In this document: positions 1 through 9,459 of the stretch, piece after piece
How the letters are laid out: every line of letters begins with the position of its first letter
How positions within the stretch are numbered: the stretch's first letter is position 1
Position numbers and translations under genes: made by a program
Notes under the pieces: generated by a model
What the model was told of the DNA's origin: nothing
The model's database searches: none
Seen by the model: the letters and a program-made list of their open reading frames with translations, nothing else
Origin: Chromobacterium haemolyticum
GTDB lineage: Bacteria > Pseudomonadota > Gammaproteobacteria > Burkholderiales > Chromobacteriaceae
Direction of reading: 5' to 3'
Assembly: GCF_002081825.1 (NCBI RefSeq)
Contig: NZ_MUKU01000019.1
Coordinates: 1-64,000 of the forward strand
Length of the DNA: 64,000 nt

Positions 1-123
1 CTGGGCCAGGCCCGACACCAGCGCGTAGATCAACAGTGCATGGAAGACGATCACGCCGACCAAGCCCGCGATGCGGCGCTTGGGCGGGGGACCGCCGATT
101 CCTCTGGCTGTGATGCTCGTCAT
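1..123 (-). CDS. tonB: Energy transducer TonB, N-terminal part (cut by window edge)
   Basis: Forty-one codons read leftward from an ATG at 121-123 and run off the window. The peptide has a short basic, proline-containing start (GGPPPKRR) followed by one hydrophobic segment (IAGLVGVIVFHALLIYALV). This is the inner-membrane anchor layout of TonB, which uses ExbB/ExbD energy to drive outer-membrane receptors. It lies just downstream of a TonB-dependent receptor on the same strand, so a dedicated receptor-TonB pair is likely. The proline-rich spacer and C-terminal domain lie outside the window, so the call rests on the anchor and the context only. Confidence 0.6.
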   Translation of the reverse strand, partial: MTSITARGIGGPPPKRRIAGLVGVIVFHALLIYALVSGLAQ

Positions 124-149
124 GTTTATATCCACTGTCTTCTGATTCG

Positions 150-172
150 CCCGGCGGCGGCGCGCCGCCGGG
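150..172 (-). other. GC-rich hairpin between receptor and tonB
   Basis: A perfect 10-bp inverted repeat (CCCGGCGGCG / CGCCGCCGGG) with a 3-nt loop lies in the 98-bp gap between the receptor stop and the tonB start. No T-run follows in the reading direction. It could be an intercistronic stability element or an attenuating hairpin rather than a full intrinsic terminator. Confidence 0.35.
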
Positions 173-221
173 CCCGAGAACGGGACGGACCCCAGTCCGC
201 CCCATCCAGTTTCCCGCCGCC

Positions 222-2792
222 TTAGAGCTTGTAATTAGCCTTGAGGAAGAAGGAACGTCCCATCGGATCGGTAAAGCGCGGATCGTAGTTCTGTTGAGTC
301 GAACGCGTTAACTGATTGGAGTAAGGCGGCTCTTGATCGAACAGATTCTTGATGCCGGCGGTTACCGTCAGCTTTTTGTTCCAGGTATAGGAACCAGACA
401 TATTCCAGGTGGAGTAAGGTCTGACGTTGTGATTCTGACCTGCCGGGTTGGCATCGGTGTAACCGGACTTGTAGTTCTGAGCCAGCATCGCGCCCCACGC
501 GCCGTAGGCCCAGCCGAAAGTCAGATTGTGTTGCCAACGGAAAGTCGGCCCGCCATCGATATACGAGCCCAAGCTACTGTAATACGGGCCGTTTTTCTCG
601 TTCTGGTAGGAGTACTTGGACAGATAAGTGCCGTCCAGCGTCGCAGTGAAAGTACCAGCGGCGGTCTTGGGCAATACCCAGTTCAGCTTGAGGTCGACGC
701 CGGCGGCGCTCAGATTGCCCAGGTTGTCGTAGTCGTCGATGATGTAGGACAGGTTGCCGTTGGCATCGCGGACAAAGTTTTTAGAATACTTGACCGGATC
801 CGCGAAGATGGCGGTTTCATCCAGAACGCTGATCTGGCCCTTAATCATGGTCCACCAGAAGTCGGCGCTGGCAGTGAAATCCTTGACCGGTTCGATCACC
901 ATGCCAAAGGACAAGGAGGACGACTTTTCCGGTTCCAGCTTCTTGTTGCCGGCAATACGTTTATTGCGCTGCATCTTGGTACAAGCGGTACCGTCTGCGC
1001 CCGGTGCCGGATTCACGCCGTCCGGACAAGCGCCGTAATCAACGTAGCTGCTACTGGTCAGCTGCAACTGGTTGGGACGATAGATGTTGTACAGCGACGG
1101 CGCGCGGAAGCCGGTACTGGCCGAGCCGCGGAACATGACTTGCGAACTGGGCTGGAACTTGAAGGCGACCTTTGGATTGATAGAGCTGTCGGTATCGCTG
1201 TAATGGTCGTAGCGCGCAGCCAGTTGTACGTCCAGGTTCTTCAACACCGGAATGTCCGCTTCGCCGTAGAAAGCGTAGGCGGAACGGCTGCCGCTGGAGT
1301 CTTCGGTCTTGTCCTGTCCCGTGCTCAAGGCCTCGCGAGTCACCGCCTTGTTATAGATGGTGCTCAAGGACTCGCGGCGCACTTCCGCGCCCAGTGCGAT
1401 CGCCATCATGCCGGCCGGCAACTGGAGCACTTCGCGGCTGGCCTTGATGTCCGCCATGTCGATGGTGGACTTGGCTTCTTTGGTCTGGCCGGTCATGCCC
1501 ACCGAGCGCCAGGCAGCCAGATTGTTGCCGGACAGATCGAACGGATCCAATGCGCCGCTATCGACCGCGGACTGCATCTTGCTCTTGCTGACGTAGCCGG
1601 AGGTCAGGTTTTCCTTGATCAGGTTTTCCGAACGGCCAATGCCGGCGCGGTAATCCCAACCGGCGATCAGGCCTTCCATATTCAGCATCAGGCGCTGGGT
1701 GACCGAGTTGGCCTCGGTCTCGCGATTGCCCAGCGGAATGGTGCGCACATACAGTTTGTCGCGCTTGCTCGGGTCCACCGCGTTGGCGCGGGTGATGTCG
1801 CCGGCGGTAGGCAGCGGCGCGTTCTGCGCAGTGGTGATGGTTTCGGTGCGGGTGTATTGCAGCGACAGCTCGTGGTTGTCGCCAATGCGCTTGGTGGCCT
1901 TGATCAGGCCGGAAATCTGCTCCACCTGCGGGATGATGCTGGGGTACAAAGAGAAATACTCAACGCAACGCCCGCCTACGTACTGCGAAAAGGGCGGCGC
2001 GCATTTCGGCGCGGAAGGCGTCACCCACTTGTTGGTTCTGCCGTCCAGATAGTTGCCGGGCCATGCATTGGGGCTGGTGCTGGTATAGGGAGTGATTTGC
2101 TTGGCGAAATCACGCTGCCCCGCCATCACCATATCCTGCTTCAGATAGTCGATGGCACCGTAAACGTTGAAACCATCCTGGTTCAGATCGCCAATGCCGT
2201 AGGAGGCGTTGACGCGCTTTTCATCGCCGCCGCCGTGCTGCGGATTGGCCAGGCTGCCGCCGATGCTGAAGCCCTTCAAGCTCTTCTTGGTGATGAAGTT
2301 CATCACGCCGCCGATGGCGTCGGTGCCGTAGATGGCGGAGGCGCCGTCCAGCAACACTTCCACGCGCTCGATGGCGGACAGCGGAATGGCGTTCAGGTCG
2401 GCGGAGGTGCCGTCGATCGCCTGATTGGCCATGCGGCGGCCGTCCAGTAGCACCAACGTGTATTGATTGCCCAGGCCGCGCAAGCTGGCGAAAGAGCCGC
2501 CGCCGGAGGACGCGCCAACCGAGGCGCTGGCGCCTTGCGACGATTGGTTGGCGGCGATGCTGTTGACCACCTGCTCCACCGTGGTCAGGCCCTGTTTGGC
2601 CAGATCTTCAGTCTTTAGAATGGTGACCGGCAGCGCCTTTTCCTGCTTGATGCTGCGCTTGATGTTGGAACCGGTGATCTCCACCCGGTCCAGTTGACCT
2701 GAGTTCGCCTCAGCGGCGAATGCGAACGGCGCATGGCTCGCCATGCCGGCCAAGGCCAGGGCAAGCACTAGCTGCTTCTTTTGACTTCTCAA
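222..2792 (-). CDS. TonB-dependent outer-membrane receptor (paralog 1)
   Basis: The 856-residue protein has a signal peptide (about 1-26, ending FAFA-AE) and a TonB-box/plug entry around LDRVEITGSNIKRS. The plug (about 50-165) includes GLTTVEQVV and RVEVLLDGASAIYGTDAIGG, and a beta-barrel follows, ending NLFDQEPPY...FFLKANYKL. Such receptors import siderophores, haem, cobalamin or oligosaccharides; the substrate cannot be read from sequence. The start is a TTG preceded by AAGGAG, and it aligns with the ATG start of the neighbouring paralog. The last residue is Leu rather than the usual aromatic. It lies upstream of tonB on the same strand. Confidence 0.9.
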   Translation of the reverse strand: MRSQKKQLVLALALAGMASHAPFAFAAEANSGQLDRVEITGSNIKRSIKQEKALPVTILKTEDLAKQGLTTVEQVVNSIAANQSSQGASASVGASSGGGSFASLRGLGNQYTLVLLDGRRMANQAIDGTSADLNAIPLSAIERVEVLLDGASAIYGTDAIGGVMNFITKKSLKGFSIGGSLANPQHGGGDEKRVNASYGIGDLNQDGFNVYGAIDYLKQDMVMAGQRDFAKQITPYTSTSPNAWPGNYLDGRTNKWVTPSAPKCAPPFSQYVGGRCVEYFSLYPSIIPQVEQISGLIKATKRIGDNHELSLQYTRTETITTAQNAPLPTAGDITRANAVDPSKRDKLYVRTIPLGNRETEANSVTQRLMLNMEGLIAGWDYRAGIGRSENLIKENLTSGYVSKSKMQSAVDSGALDPFDLSGNNLAAWRSVGMTGQTKEAKSTIDMADIKASREVLQLPAGMMAIALGAEVRRESLSTIYNKAVTREALSTGQDKTEDSSGSRSAYAFYGEADIPVLKNLDVQLAARYDHYSDTDSSINPKVAFKFQPSSQVMFRGSASTGFRAPSLYNIYRPNQLQLTSSSYVDYGACPDGVNPAPGADGTACTKMQRNKRIAGNKKLEPEKSSSLSFGMVIEPVKDFTASADFWWTMIKGQISVLDETAIFADPVKYSKNFVRDANGNLSYIIDDYDNLGNLSAAGVDLKLNWVLPKTAAGTFTATLDGTYLSKYSYQNEKNGPYYSSLGSYIDGGPTFRWQHNLTFGWAYGAWGAMLAQNYKSGYTDANPAGQNHNVRPYSTWNMSGSYTWNKKLTVTAGIKNLFDQEPPYSNQLTRSTQQNYDPRFTDPMGRSFFLKANYKL

Positions 2793-3283
2793 CTTGATTT
2801 CTCCTTAACTGCACACGGAAACCAGCAGCGCTTCTGTCGAACGTTTGCTGGATACTGCAGGTCGTCGACAATCGAACGTCATGACCGTGTTTCGAGTGTG
2901 TTAAGGATTGTTGCTTCTCGTCAATATTTGTTGAGGGACGATCCGTGGTGTCCGGCGGCTCTTTCCAACGCCCCGTTTGACGGAGAAATGCGTAAAAATC
3001 ATGTTAGCGCTTGAAAATCAATAGACTATGCCCCTGATTTTTGCCAGCAGCTTTTACGAGACCCTGCTAATTCCATGTCATTTTTTATGGTGGACACAAC
3101 TTGCCATTGTTGCTTTTTTGCATTTTCACGACAAATTTGTACAAGAATTTCAGACTAGGCAAATTTTGCAAAAACTTATGCATTCGTTTTTTTAATGGCT
3201 GGTATGAAAAAATTCGCCATCCCATAATCAAAGCCACGCCCGTCTACTCCCTTCCATACAAGCAAAATTATTCCAAAAACATA
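2793..3283. other. AT-rich intergenic region upstream of receptor 1
   Basis: About 490 bp lie between the receptor 1 start and the terminator of receptor 2. Roughly 3020-3280 is clearly more AT-rich than the surroundings. It must carry the receptor 1 promoter, but I cannot assign -35/-10 boxes, a Fur box or a riboswitch with confidence. A 72-codon forward ORF at 3101-3319 has no convincing RBS and runs through the terminator hairpin, so I do not call it a gene. Confidence 0.5.
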
Positions 3284-3317
3284 AAGCCCCGCCGCGCCAA
3301 ACGGCGCGACGGGGCTT
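3284..3317 (-). terminator. Intrinsic terminator of receptor 2
   Basis: On the reverse strand a long GC-rich stem (AAGCCCCG.CGCGCC / GGCGCG.CGGGGCTT, one mismatch, 4-nt loop) starts 22 bp after the receptor 2 stop codon. It is followed by TATGTTTTTGG. This is a classical Rho-independent terminator and separates the two receptor transcripts. Confidence 0.85.
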
Positions 3318-3339
3318 GATCAAACCGCTTTGGTGAGGC

Positions 3340-5931
3340 TTAGAACTTGTAGTTGGCTTTCAGGAAATAAGCGCGTCCCACCGGATCCGCCACCACCGGG
3401 TCAAAGCCGTACTGGAAGGTCTTGGTCTGGTTGCTGAACGGCGGCTCCTGGTCAAACAGGTTGCGAATGCCGGCGGTAATGGTGAGCTTCTTGTCCCACA
3501 CATAGCTGCCGGACAGGTTCCAGTTGGAGTACGGGCGCACATTATGGCCTTCATCGTTGGGATTCAGGTCGGTGTAGCCGGACGAGTAGTTTTGCACTAA
3601 CACTCCGCTCCACGGCCCCTGTGCCCAGTTGAACGCCAGGCTGTGCTTCCAGCGCAAGGTCGGCTGCAGAATATTCTGATACCAGCCGCCCAGCGAGCTC
3701 AGATACGGACCCTTGGGCTCCATCTGCTGCTGATATTTGGAGGTGTAGGTGCCGTCCAGGTTAACGCTGAAATTGCCCCAGGCCATCTTGGGCAGACGGA
3801 AGGCCAGGCTGATGTCCACGCCGGCCGCGCTCAGGGTACCCAGGTTCTGGGTGGTGGTGATCACGTGGTTGAGCGATCCGTCCGCGTTGCGCACGAACTT
3901 GTCTGCATACTTGCCCGGATCGGCGAAAATCACGCCCGGATCCAGCGCGCCTATGGTGTCCTTCACCGTGGTCCACCAGAAGTCCGCGCTGGCGGTGATT
4001 TCCTTGATCGGCTCGATCACGATGCCGAAGGTCAGCGAACTGGCCTTCTCCGGCGACAAGTTGTTATTGCCGCCCTGCAAGGCTTCGAACTGGGTGTTGC
4101 AATCGTCCACCTTGTTGCCGCCGTTGGCCGGCGTGCCGCCCGGGCAGCGCAAGGGGTCGTTGAACTTGTTGGCGGTGTAGGTCTTGCTGTTGGGCGTGAA
4201 CACGTCGTACAGCGTCGGCGCGCGGAAGCCCTTGCTGGCCGAGGAGCGGAACAAGACCTGCGGGATAGGCTGGTACTTGACGGCGATCTTCGGGTTGAAG
4301 GAACTGCCGAAGTCGGTGTAGCGGTCGTAGCGCGCAGCCAATTGGGCGTCGAAGTTTTTGAAAATCGGAATATCCGCTTCGACATAGGCCGCGGTCACGC
4401 CGCGGCTGCCGCTGGTGGACTTGGAGTCGGCAATGCCGGAACCCAGCGCGAACTGGGCGATATCCTGGATCTGGCTGTCCAACTTCTCGCGCCGGGTTTC
4501 CACGCCGAAAGCCGTCGCCATCATGCCGGCCGGCAGCTGCAACACCTCCTTGCTGACTTTGAAGTCCGCCATCACCGTCTGATACTTGGCGATCCAGCCG
4601 TCGCCCTTCAGCTCGGTGCTCTGCCAGGCGCCGGGCGCCGAATCGCCGAAGGGGTTGATGGTGCCGTCCTGGAAGGCGGCGGCGATCTTGTCGCCGTGCA
4701 CATAGCCGGACTTGTAATTGATGGTGGTCTTGTTCTCGGAGTAGGCCACCCCGCCACGGTAATCCCAGCCCGCCAGCAAGCCTTCGGCGTTGAAGGCCAG
4801 CCGCTGCGTGGTGGACAGGCTCTCGGTCACGCGCGGCCCCAACGGCACCGAGCGCGAGTTGATCACCACATCGCTGCCGTCGGTGGGCGTGCCGTCCGGC
4901 AAATGGGTCGGGTAATACTTGTCGCCCGCCTTCAGGGTGGCGATCTTGGCCAGCGGCGCCGGCGAGATATGGGTGGTGCTGAGGTTGCGCGCGCCCATGT
5001 ACTGCAGCGACAGGGTGTGATCCCCAATCTGCTTGGTGCCCTTGACGAAGGCGGTCAGCTGCTCCACCTCCGGCGTCAAGTCCATGTAGAGGTTGGCGTT
5101 CTCGCCACAGGAGTTGGCGTCTATCGGCTTGGCGTACGGCGGTTTGCAATTCGGCGCCGCCGGGTTGTAGGCGTTGCCCTTGTAAGTGAAGTTGGACGGG
5201 AAGACCCGGCCGCTCAGGTTGTCCGCGGTCAGGTATTTATTGGCGAAGGAACGGTTCAGCGTGGTGATGGCGTCCAGCTTCTGATAACTCAGGGAGCCGT
5301 AAACGTTGTAACCGTCCTTGCTCAAATCGCCGATGCCGGCGGTGATGCTGGCGCTGCCGGTATTGCCGCCCTTGTGGTCGGTGGACACCAGTTCGCCCGC
5401 CACCGTCACGCCTTGGTAACTCTTCTTGGTGATGAAGTTGATCACGCCGCCGATGGCGTCGGTGCCGTAGATGGCGGAGGCGCCGTCGCGCAGCACCTCG
5501 ATGCGCTCGATCGCCGACAGCGGGATGGCGTTCAAATCCGTGGCGTAGCCGCCAATCGCCTGGCTGGCGACACGGCGGCCGTCCAGCAGCACCAGCGTGT
5601 ACTGCGAGCCCAGACCGCGCAGGCTGGCGTAGGAAGCGCCGCCCGACACCGTCTGCACCGACGAAGCGCCCACCATGCTGGACTGGTTGCTGGCCAGCGA
5701 ATTCACCACCTGCTCCACCGTGGTGAAGCCCTGCTTGCTCATTTCCTCAGTGCGGACCACCGTCACCGGCAGCGCCTTTTCTTGCTTGATGCTGCGTTTG
5801 ATGTTGGAGCCGGTGATTTCCACCCGATCCAGGGTGCCGCTGCTGGACTCCGCCGCCCAAACGCTGCCGGCTTGGCCGCCCAGGCCTGCCAGGGCCAAGG
5901 CTAGCACCAACTTCTTCTTGCTAGTTCTCAT
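3340..5931 (-). CDS. TonB-dependent outer-membrane receptor (paralog 2)
   Basis: This 863-residue receptor closely parallels its neighbour. Its signal peptide reads MRTSKKKLVLALALAG and ends VWA-AE; the plug entry LDRVEITGSNIKRS is identical and is followed by SIKQEKALPVT, and the barrel ends in Phe (FLKANYKF). The open frame extends 33 codons further upstream, but the ATG at 5931 is preceded by GGAGAAATC and starts directly at the signal peptide, so it is chosen. The N-terminal third is much more alike than the loop regions, which fits a duplication with divergence of the ligand-binding loops. It has its own terminator and so is a separate transcription unit. Confidence 0.9.
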   Translation of the reverse strand: MRTSKKKLVLALALAGLGGQAGSVWAAESSSGTLDRVEITGSNIKRSIKQEKALPVTVVRTEEMSKQGFTTVEQVVNSLASNQSSMVGASSVQTVSGGASYASLRGLGSQYTLVLLDGRRVASQAIGGYATDLNAIPLSAIERIEVLRDGASAIYGTDAIGGVINFITKKSYQGVTVAGELVSTDHKGGNTGSASITAGIGDLSKDGYNVYGSLSYQKLDAITTLNRSFANKYLTADNLSGRVFPSNFTYKGNAYNPAAPNCKPPYAKPIDANSCGENANLYMDLTPEVEQLTAFVKGTKQIGDHTLSLQYMGARNLSTTHISPAPLAKIATLKAGDKYYPTHLPDGTPTDGSDVVINSRSVPLGPRVTESLSTTQRLAFNAEGLLAGWDYRGGVAYSENKTTINYKSGYVHGDKIAAAFQDGTINPFGDSAPGAWQSTELKGDGWIAKYQTVMADFKVSKEVLQLPAGMMATAFGVETRREKLDSQIQDIAQFALGSGIADSKSTSGSRGVTAAYVEADIPIFKNFDAQLAARYDRYTDFGSSFNPKIAVKYQPIPQVLFRSSASKGFRAPTLYDVFTPNSKTYTANKFNDPLRCPGGTPANGGNKVDDCNTQFEALQGGNNNLSPEKASSLTFGIVIEPIKEITASADFWWTTVKDTIGALDPGVIFADPGKYADKFVRNADGSLNHVITTTQNLGTLSAAGVDISLAFRLPKMAWGNFSVNLDGTYTSKYQQQMEPKGPYLSSLGGWYQNILQPTLRWKHSLAFNWAQGPWSGVLVQNYSSGYTDLNPNDEGHNVRPYSNWNLSGSYVWDKKLTITAGIRNLFDQEPPFSNQTKTFQYGFDPVVADPVGRAYFLKANYKF

Positions 5932-6331
5932 GATTTCTCCAGTCATGTGTCTAACCTGCTTAGCGCGCTTCTCTAGACACGCTTTCAGCAGATCATCCAG
6001 CCACAGACTATTTGTCATATGGCCTGACACGATGCTTGGAGCATTTATTACAGACGGTCAATCAACATCATGATTTGTCACATACGGCTCTTCCGCTCAT
6101 GGCGGCTTCCAAAGCGGAAGCGAGGCGCCTACTCCCCACGAAAGGACCGCCGACAAAGGATTCCACTCCATGAGCAAGTACGGACCGTCGCGGTGGCCAG
6201 CGCGGCGGCGCGTTGCCTTTTTGCCAATGTGCTGCGCTGCGCAACATTTTCATGACATGTGTAAAAATCAGCAAGACGATTAAATCAATGCGTTTAACTC
6301 ATGCCTGTGGAGCGCAGGGCCAAGCGCCGGC
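5932..6331. other. Intergenic region upstream of receptor 2
   Basis: This 400-bp stretch separates the receptor 2 start from the stop of the preceding hydrolase gene. It should hold the receptor promoter. I see no credible small gene, strong hairpin or recognisable operator in it. Confidence 0.45.
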
Positions 6332-8599
6332 TCATAACGCAAGACCCTGTCCGCAAGCCTTTAAAGTAACCGTGCGTTCCGGCTGTCCGGCCAACTGCGC
6401 CCGCATCGCCTGGCCGGCCAACTCGCGCCCTTCAAGAACGCGCGGCTCCGCGCTGAAATTCACCGTCAGCCGGCTGCCGTCGGCAAAACGGGTTTGTTGA
6501 GATAGGCGATCCGGCGTCAGCCAGGCAAAGCCGGTCATGGCCTGGGTCGCCAGTTGCCGGTGCAGCGGTCGGAACACCTGATCGGCGCAACGCATCAGCG
6601 GCAGCCGCTTCTCCAGGCTCTCCGCGCTCACATGCCAAAGCGGCGGTGTGTTGTACAACCATTGCGCCAACAGATTATCGGCATAGGCGTTGCTGAACTT
6701 CAGGTTGTCGTACAGCCAGTGATTGGTGGTGACGATGGAGTCGTGGAACACCGCTTGGTAGAGCGGCAGCCGGTAACGCGGCTGGTAGTAAATATTCAGA
6801 TAGGGTTGCTTCAAGGGTACCGAGCGGAAAAACACCTCGGGCTGATCCGCCGGAAACCAGCGACCCAGGAAGTACGGCGACTTGGGGTTTTTCTGCAGAT
6901 CGGGATCGCCCCAGCCCAGCACCGGCACCTGCATGCCGTGCGCGAAGGCGATTCCTCGCGAGGTGGCCGCGTTGCCGTTCTCCGAACCCACCGGCACGCC
7001 GAAACGATCCCGCACCCAAGCCATGCTGCGTTCGTTGCCGGCCGCCACTCCGGCCTGGCTCATGCGCCGGCCCGGCGTGTAATCGTCAAACACCATGCCG
7101 GTGGCGTAAGCGTCAAGAAACCAGCTGTTAAAGCCCAACGCCCGATGCAGCGCCTGGCTGCGCTGACGCAACACAGGCCGCACGCACTCCGGATTGGTGT
7201 AATAACCGGACTGCTGGAAACCGCTCTTGCGCCGGCCGCTGGCCAAGGTAATGCCGCAGTCTCGATACGCGGCGGTGCCCTGCTGCGCCGTCAGCCAGTC
7301 TTCGCGCTTCCCTGGCGGCAAGGCGGTTTCGTAGGAGTCGTAGGACGCCATCAGATAGCCGGCGCGCACGCCTTCCTTCATCGCTTGCGGCTGCCACAAG
7401 CCCCCTTCCCAATTGTCCACGCCCAGCCACAGCCGCTCCAGACCGGCCGCGCGCAATGCCCGGAGCGTGCGGAGCGATAAGCCGCCGCCCCAATCATCCG
7501 GCTTGGCCAAGGCCGCGCCGAACACCGCTCTCACCTCGCGTCGCAAGCGGCGGTAAGGCGCGGCCAGCTTGCTCCACTCCGGCGCGGCGCTCAGCCAAGC
7601 GGCGCGCGCCTCCGCCGTGGCCGCCTGGTTGAAAGCCGCCAACAAGACCCGGCGCTGGTAGGCGTCCGGCTGGGGCGAAGCCGTCCGCAGCGTGGCGGCG
7701 GCTTCCGCGTCGAAGCGCCCTCTCAAGCGCCGCGCCAGCGCGCTGTCGCCTCGCAACAGGCTCACCCAGCGCCCCCAGTCGCGTACATCGGCCGCGCCCA
7801 GTAAATCATTGCCCCATAGATAGACATGGCTGGCGCCCACCAGCTTGGCGGTTTCCGGCTGCGCGCGCATCTTGTCCACCAGACTTTCGAAACGCCCCTC
7901 CCCGATCAACCATTGCCGATAACGTTTGGCTCCTGCCAAGGGGTCGCCGTCCGCCAGATGCAGCAGCAGCGTCATCGGCTCCTGTCGGTTCAAGACGTTG
8001 AAATCATGACTCAGCGCCAGCCCCAGACCGGCGCCGTCCCGGCTAACCTTCAAACGATTGTTAAAGGGATTCAACAGCAGCCAATGCAAGCTGCTTGCGC
8101 CGTAATCCATGCCCCACAGAGGCAGGCTGAGGTTTTCCGAAGTGTTTAGCCCGTCGCCGGCGAAGCGCGGCAGGAAATCCAGCCACAACGGATCGCCGGC
8201 CGGCGCATAGCTGCCTTCGGCCAAGGGCAGCAACAAGCCGCGCCCCATCGCCGCCGCCGGCTGCCTCAGCAGCGGCACGGTTTCCGCTGCGCCGGTCCCG
8301 GCTTGAACCGTCAACGTCAGGTCCGGCCCGTCCAAGCGCGCGTTCAAACGATAACGATCGCGCTCCCAGGACCAGACGGCGCCGGCCGCGTCCGCGCTCA
8401 GGTTCTCCACCGCCCGCGCAGGGCCGCCCGTTGACACCGCCAGCGGCGGCTGTCCGGCCGGCGTCGCGGTCACTGCCAGGGTGGCCGGGTCCAGCGCCAC
8501 CCGCCACTGGGCGTTTTCCAAGCGGATCTGCGCCCAAGCGCTCAAGGGCAGGCTCATCGCCGCCAGCGCCAGAACAAGGGAACGAGGGGATATCGGCAT
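6332..8599 (-). CDS. Putative secreted glycoside hydrolase-like protein
   Basis: The protein has about 755 residues with a signal peptide (MPISPRSLVLALAAM...SAWA-Q). The frame opens at a TTG nine codons earlier, but the ATG at 8599 has GGAG upstream and begins at the signal peptide. An N-terminal all-beta half is followed by a barrel-like half with acidic, aromatic motifs such as WLGVDNWEGG, WFLDAYATGMVFDDY, GSENGNAATSR and VLGWGDPDLQ. The general layout recalls GH101/GH129-type enzymes acting on host glycans, but I cannot place it in a family. The acidic residues in FLDAYAT and GSENG are candidate catalytic positions by inference only. Confidence 0.5.
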   Translation of the reverse strand: MPISPRSLVLALAAMSLPLSAWAQIRLENAQWRVALDPATLAVTATPAGQPPLAVSTGGPARAVENLSADAAGAVWSWERDRYRLNARLDGPDLTLTVQAGTGAAETVPLLRQPAAAMGRGLLLPLAEGSYAPAGDPLWLDFLPRFAGDGLNTSENLSLPLWGMDYGASSLHWLLLNPFNNRLKVSRDGAGLGLALSHDFNVLNRQEPMTLLLHLADGDPLAGAKRYRQWLIGEGRFESLVDKMRAQPETAKLVGASHVYLWGNDLLGAADVRDWGRWVSLLRGDSALARRLRGRFDAEAAATLRTASPQPDAYQRRVLLAAFNQAATAEARAAWLSAAPEWSKLAAPYRRLRREVRAVFGAALAKPDDWGGGLSLRTLRALRAAGLERLWLGVDNWEGGLWQPQAMKEGVRAGYLMASYDSYETALPPGKREDWLTAQQGTAAYRDCGITLASGRRKSGFQQSGYYTNPECVRPVLRQRSQALHRALGFNSWFLDAYATGMVFDDYTPGRRMSQAGVAAGNERSMAWVRDRFGVPVGSENGNAATSRGIAFAHGMQVPVLGWGDPDLQKNPKSPYFLGRWFPADQPEVFFRSVPLKQPYLNIYYQPRYRLPLYQAVFHDSIVTTNHWLYDNLKFSNAYADNLLAQWLYNTPPLWHVSAESLEKRLPLMRCADQVFRPLHRQLATQAMTGFAWLTPDRLSQQTRFADGSRLTVNFSAEPRVLEGRELAGQAMRAQLAGQPERTVTLKACGQGLAL

Positions 8600-8682
8600 C
8601 GCGGGCACTCTCCATATTCGAATCAAGATGAAGAGATTAGAAAGGCAAAGGCCCTCGCGATTGTCAGGCCAATGTCAGGATT

Positions 8683-9459
8683 TCAACGCGGCCCGACCTG
8701 ACGGTGCGCCACCCTCAGCACCAATTGACCGCGCGCCTCGACGCGTACCAAGGCCACGCTCTGCCATAGCTCGCCCCGGCCGGGCGGCCAGCGCAGCGCC
8801 TCGCCCAGTTCGCGCCGCCGCCACCAGACAAAACCGTAATCGCTGCGCCGCAGTAGCGATTGCTCCAGCCACGGCTGCGCGCAGGCCGCGCGCGGCGGCG
8901 GCAAACGCGATACCGCCAGCGGGCTGCGCGACAGCCAGTCCAGATTGGCCACCTCCGGCAAAGCCAGCTCGGCCTGCCATTGCCGGCCGCCGGCGCTAAG
9001 CTGCAAGCGGTAGGCTCCCGCCGCCAGCGGCCGGCTCAAATCCGCGCTTTCCAATCGAAAACCTTGGCCGTCCTCCCGCTCCAGCAAACCACCGCGCAAC
9101 AGATCATGCCCGCGCGCGTCCAATAGCCGCGCGTCCTCCAGCGCGCCGCGCCCGCTCAACACTACCCGGTAGGCGCGCGCCAGCGGCATGTCGCGCTGCG
9201 CCAGCTCCAGCGTCAAACGCGGCAGCCAAGCCGGCAGCGTCAACGGCGCGTCCTTGCCGCAATGCTCGGCGCTCAGCGCCGCCAAAGCCTGTGTCCAGGC
9301 TTGCCGCTGCGCCTGGCTGCGCAGCGCCGGCCAGCTCTCGGACAGCGCGCGCCAGGCGGCGTCATCGTCCGCCCCCAACAAGGCTCGGTTCAAAACCGCC
9401 AGCGGATCGGCGCAGGCCGGCGCGGCCAGCGCCAGCCACAAGCACAATGCGCGCCGCAT
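8683..9459 (-). CDS. VxrC-like periplasmic protein (DUF2861 type) of a two-component operon
   Basis: The 258-residue protein has a signal peptide (MRRALCLWLALAAPACA) and a mature region of helical and then beta character, with no enzyme motif. It is the third gene of an operon, its ATG overlapping the response-regulator stop by one base. A small secreted protein encoded directly after a regulator and a kinase with a periplasmic sensor matches the Vibrio vxrA-vxrB-vxrC arrangement, in which VxrC is a DUF2861 protein of unknown role. The family assignment comes from context and remembered similarity, not a search. Confidence 0.55.
   Translation of the reverse strand: MRRALCLWLALAAPACADPLAVLNRALLGADDDAAWRALSESWPALRSQAQRQAWTQALAALSAEHCGKDAPLTLPAWLPRLTLELAQRDMPLARAYRVVLSGRGALEDARLLDARGHDLLRGGLLEREDGQGFRLESADLSRPLAAGAYRLQLSAGGRQWQAELALPEVANLDWLSRSPLAVSRLPPPRAACAQPWLEQSLLRRSDYGFVWWRRRELGEALRWPPGRGELWQSVALVRVEARGQLVLRVAHRQVGPR

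Noticed and set aside
333-2450. Long forward ORF (705 codons) opposite the first TonB receptor
   Set aside because: It is an antisense shadow of a GC-rich gene: repetitive Val/Gly/Arg/Gln composition, no domain and no RBS. The receptor on the other strand has a signal peptide and full family features.
3101-3319. 72-codon ORF in the AT-rich gap between the receptors
   Set aside because: No Shine-Dalgarno, it reads through the receptor 2 terminator hairpin and ends in the basic codons made by that stem; no family features.
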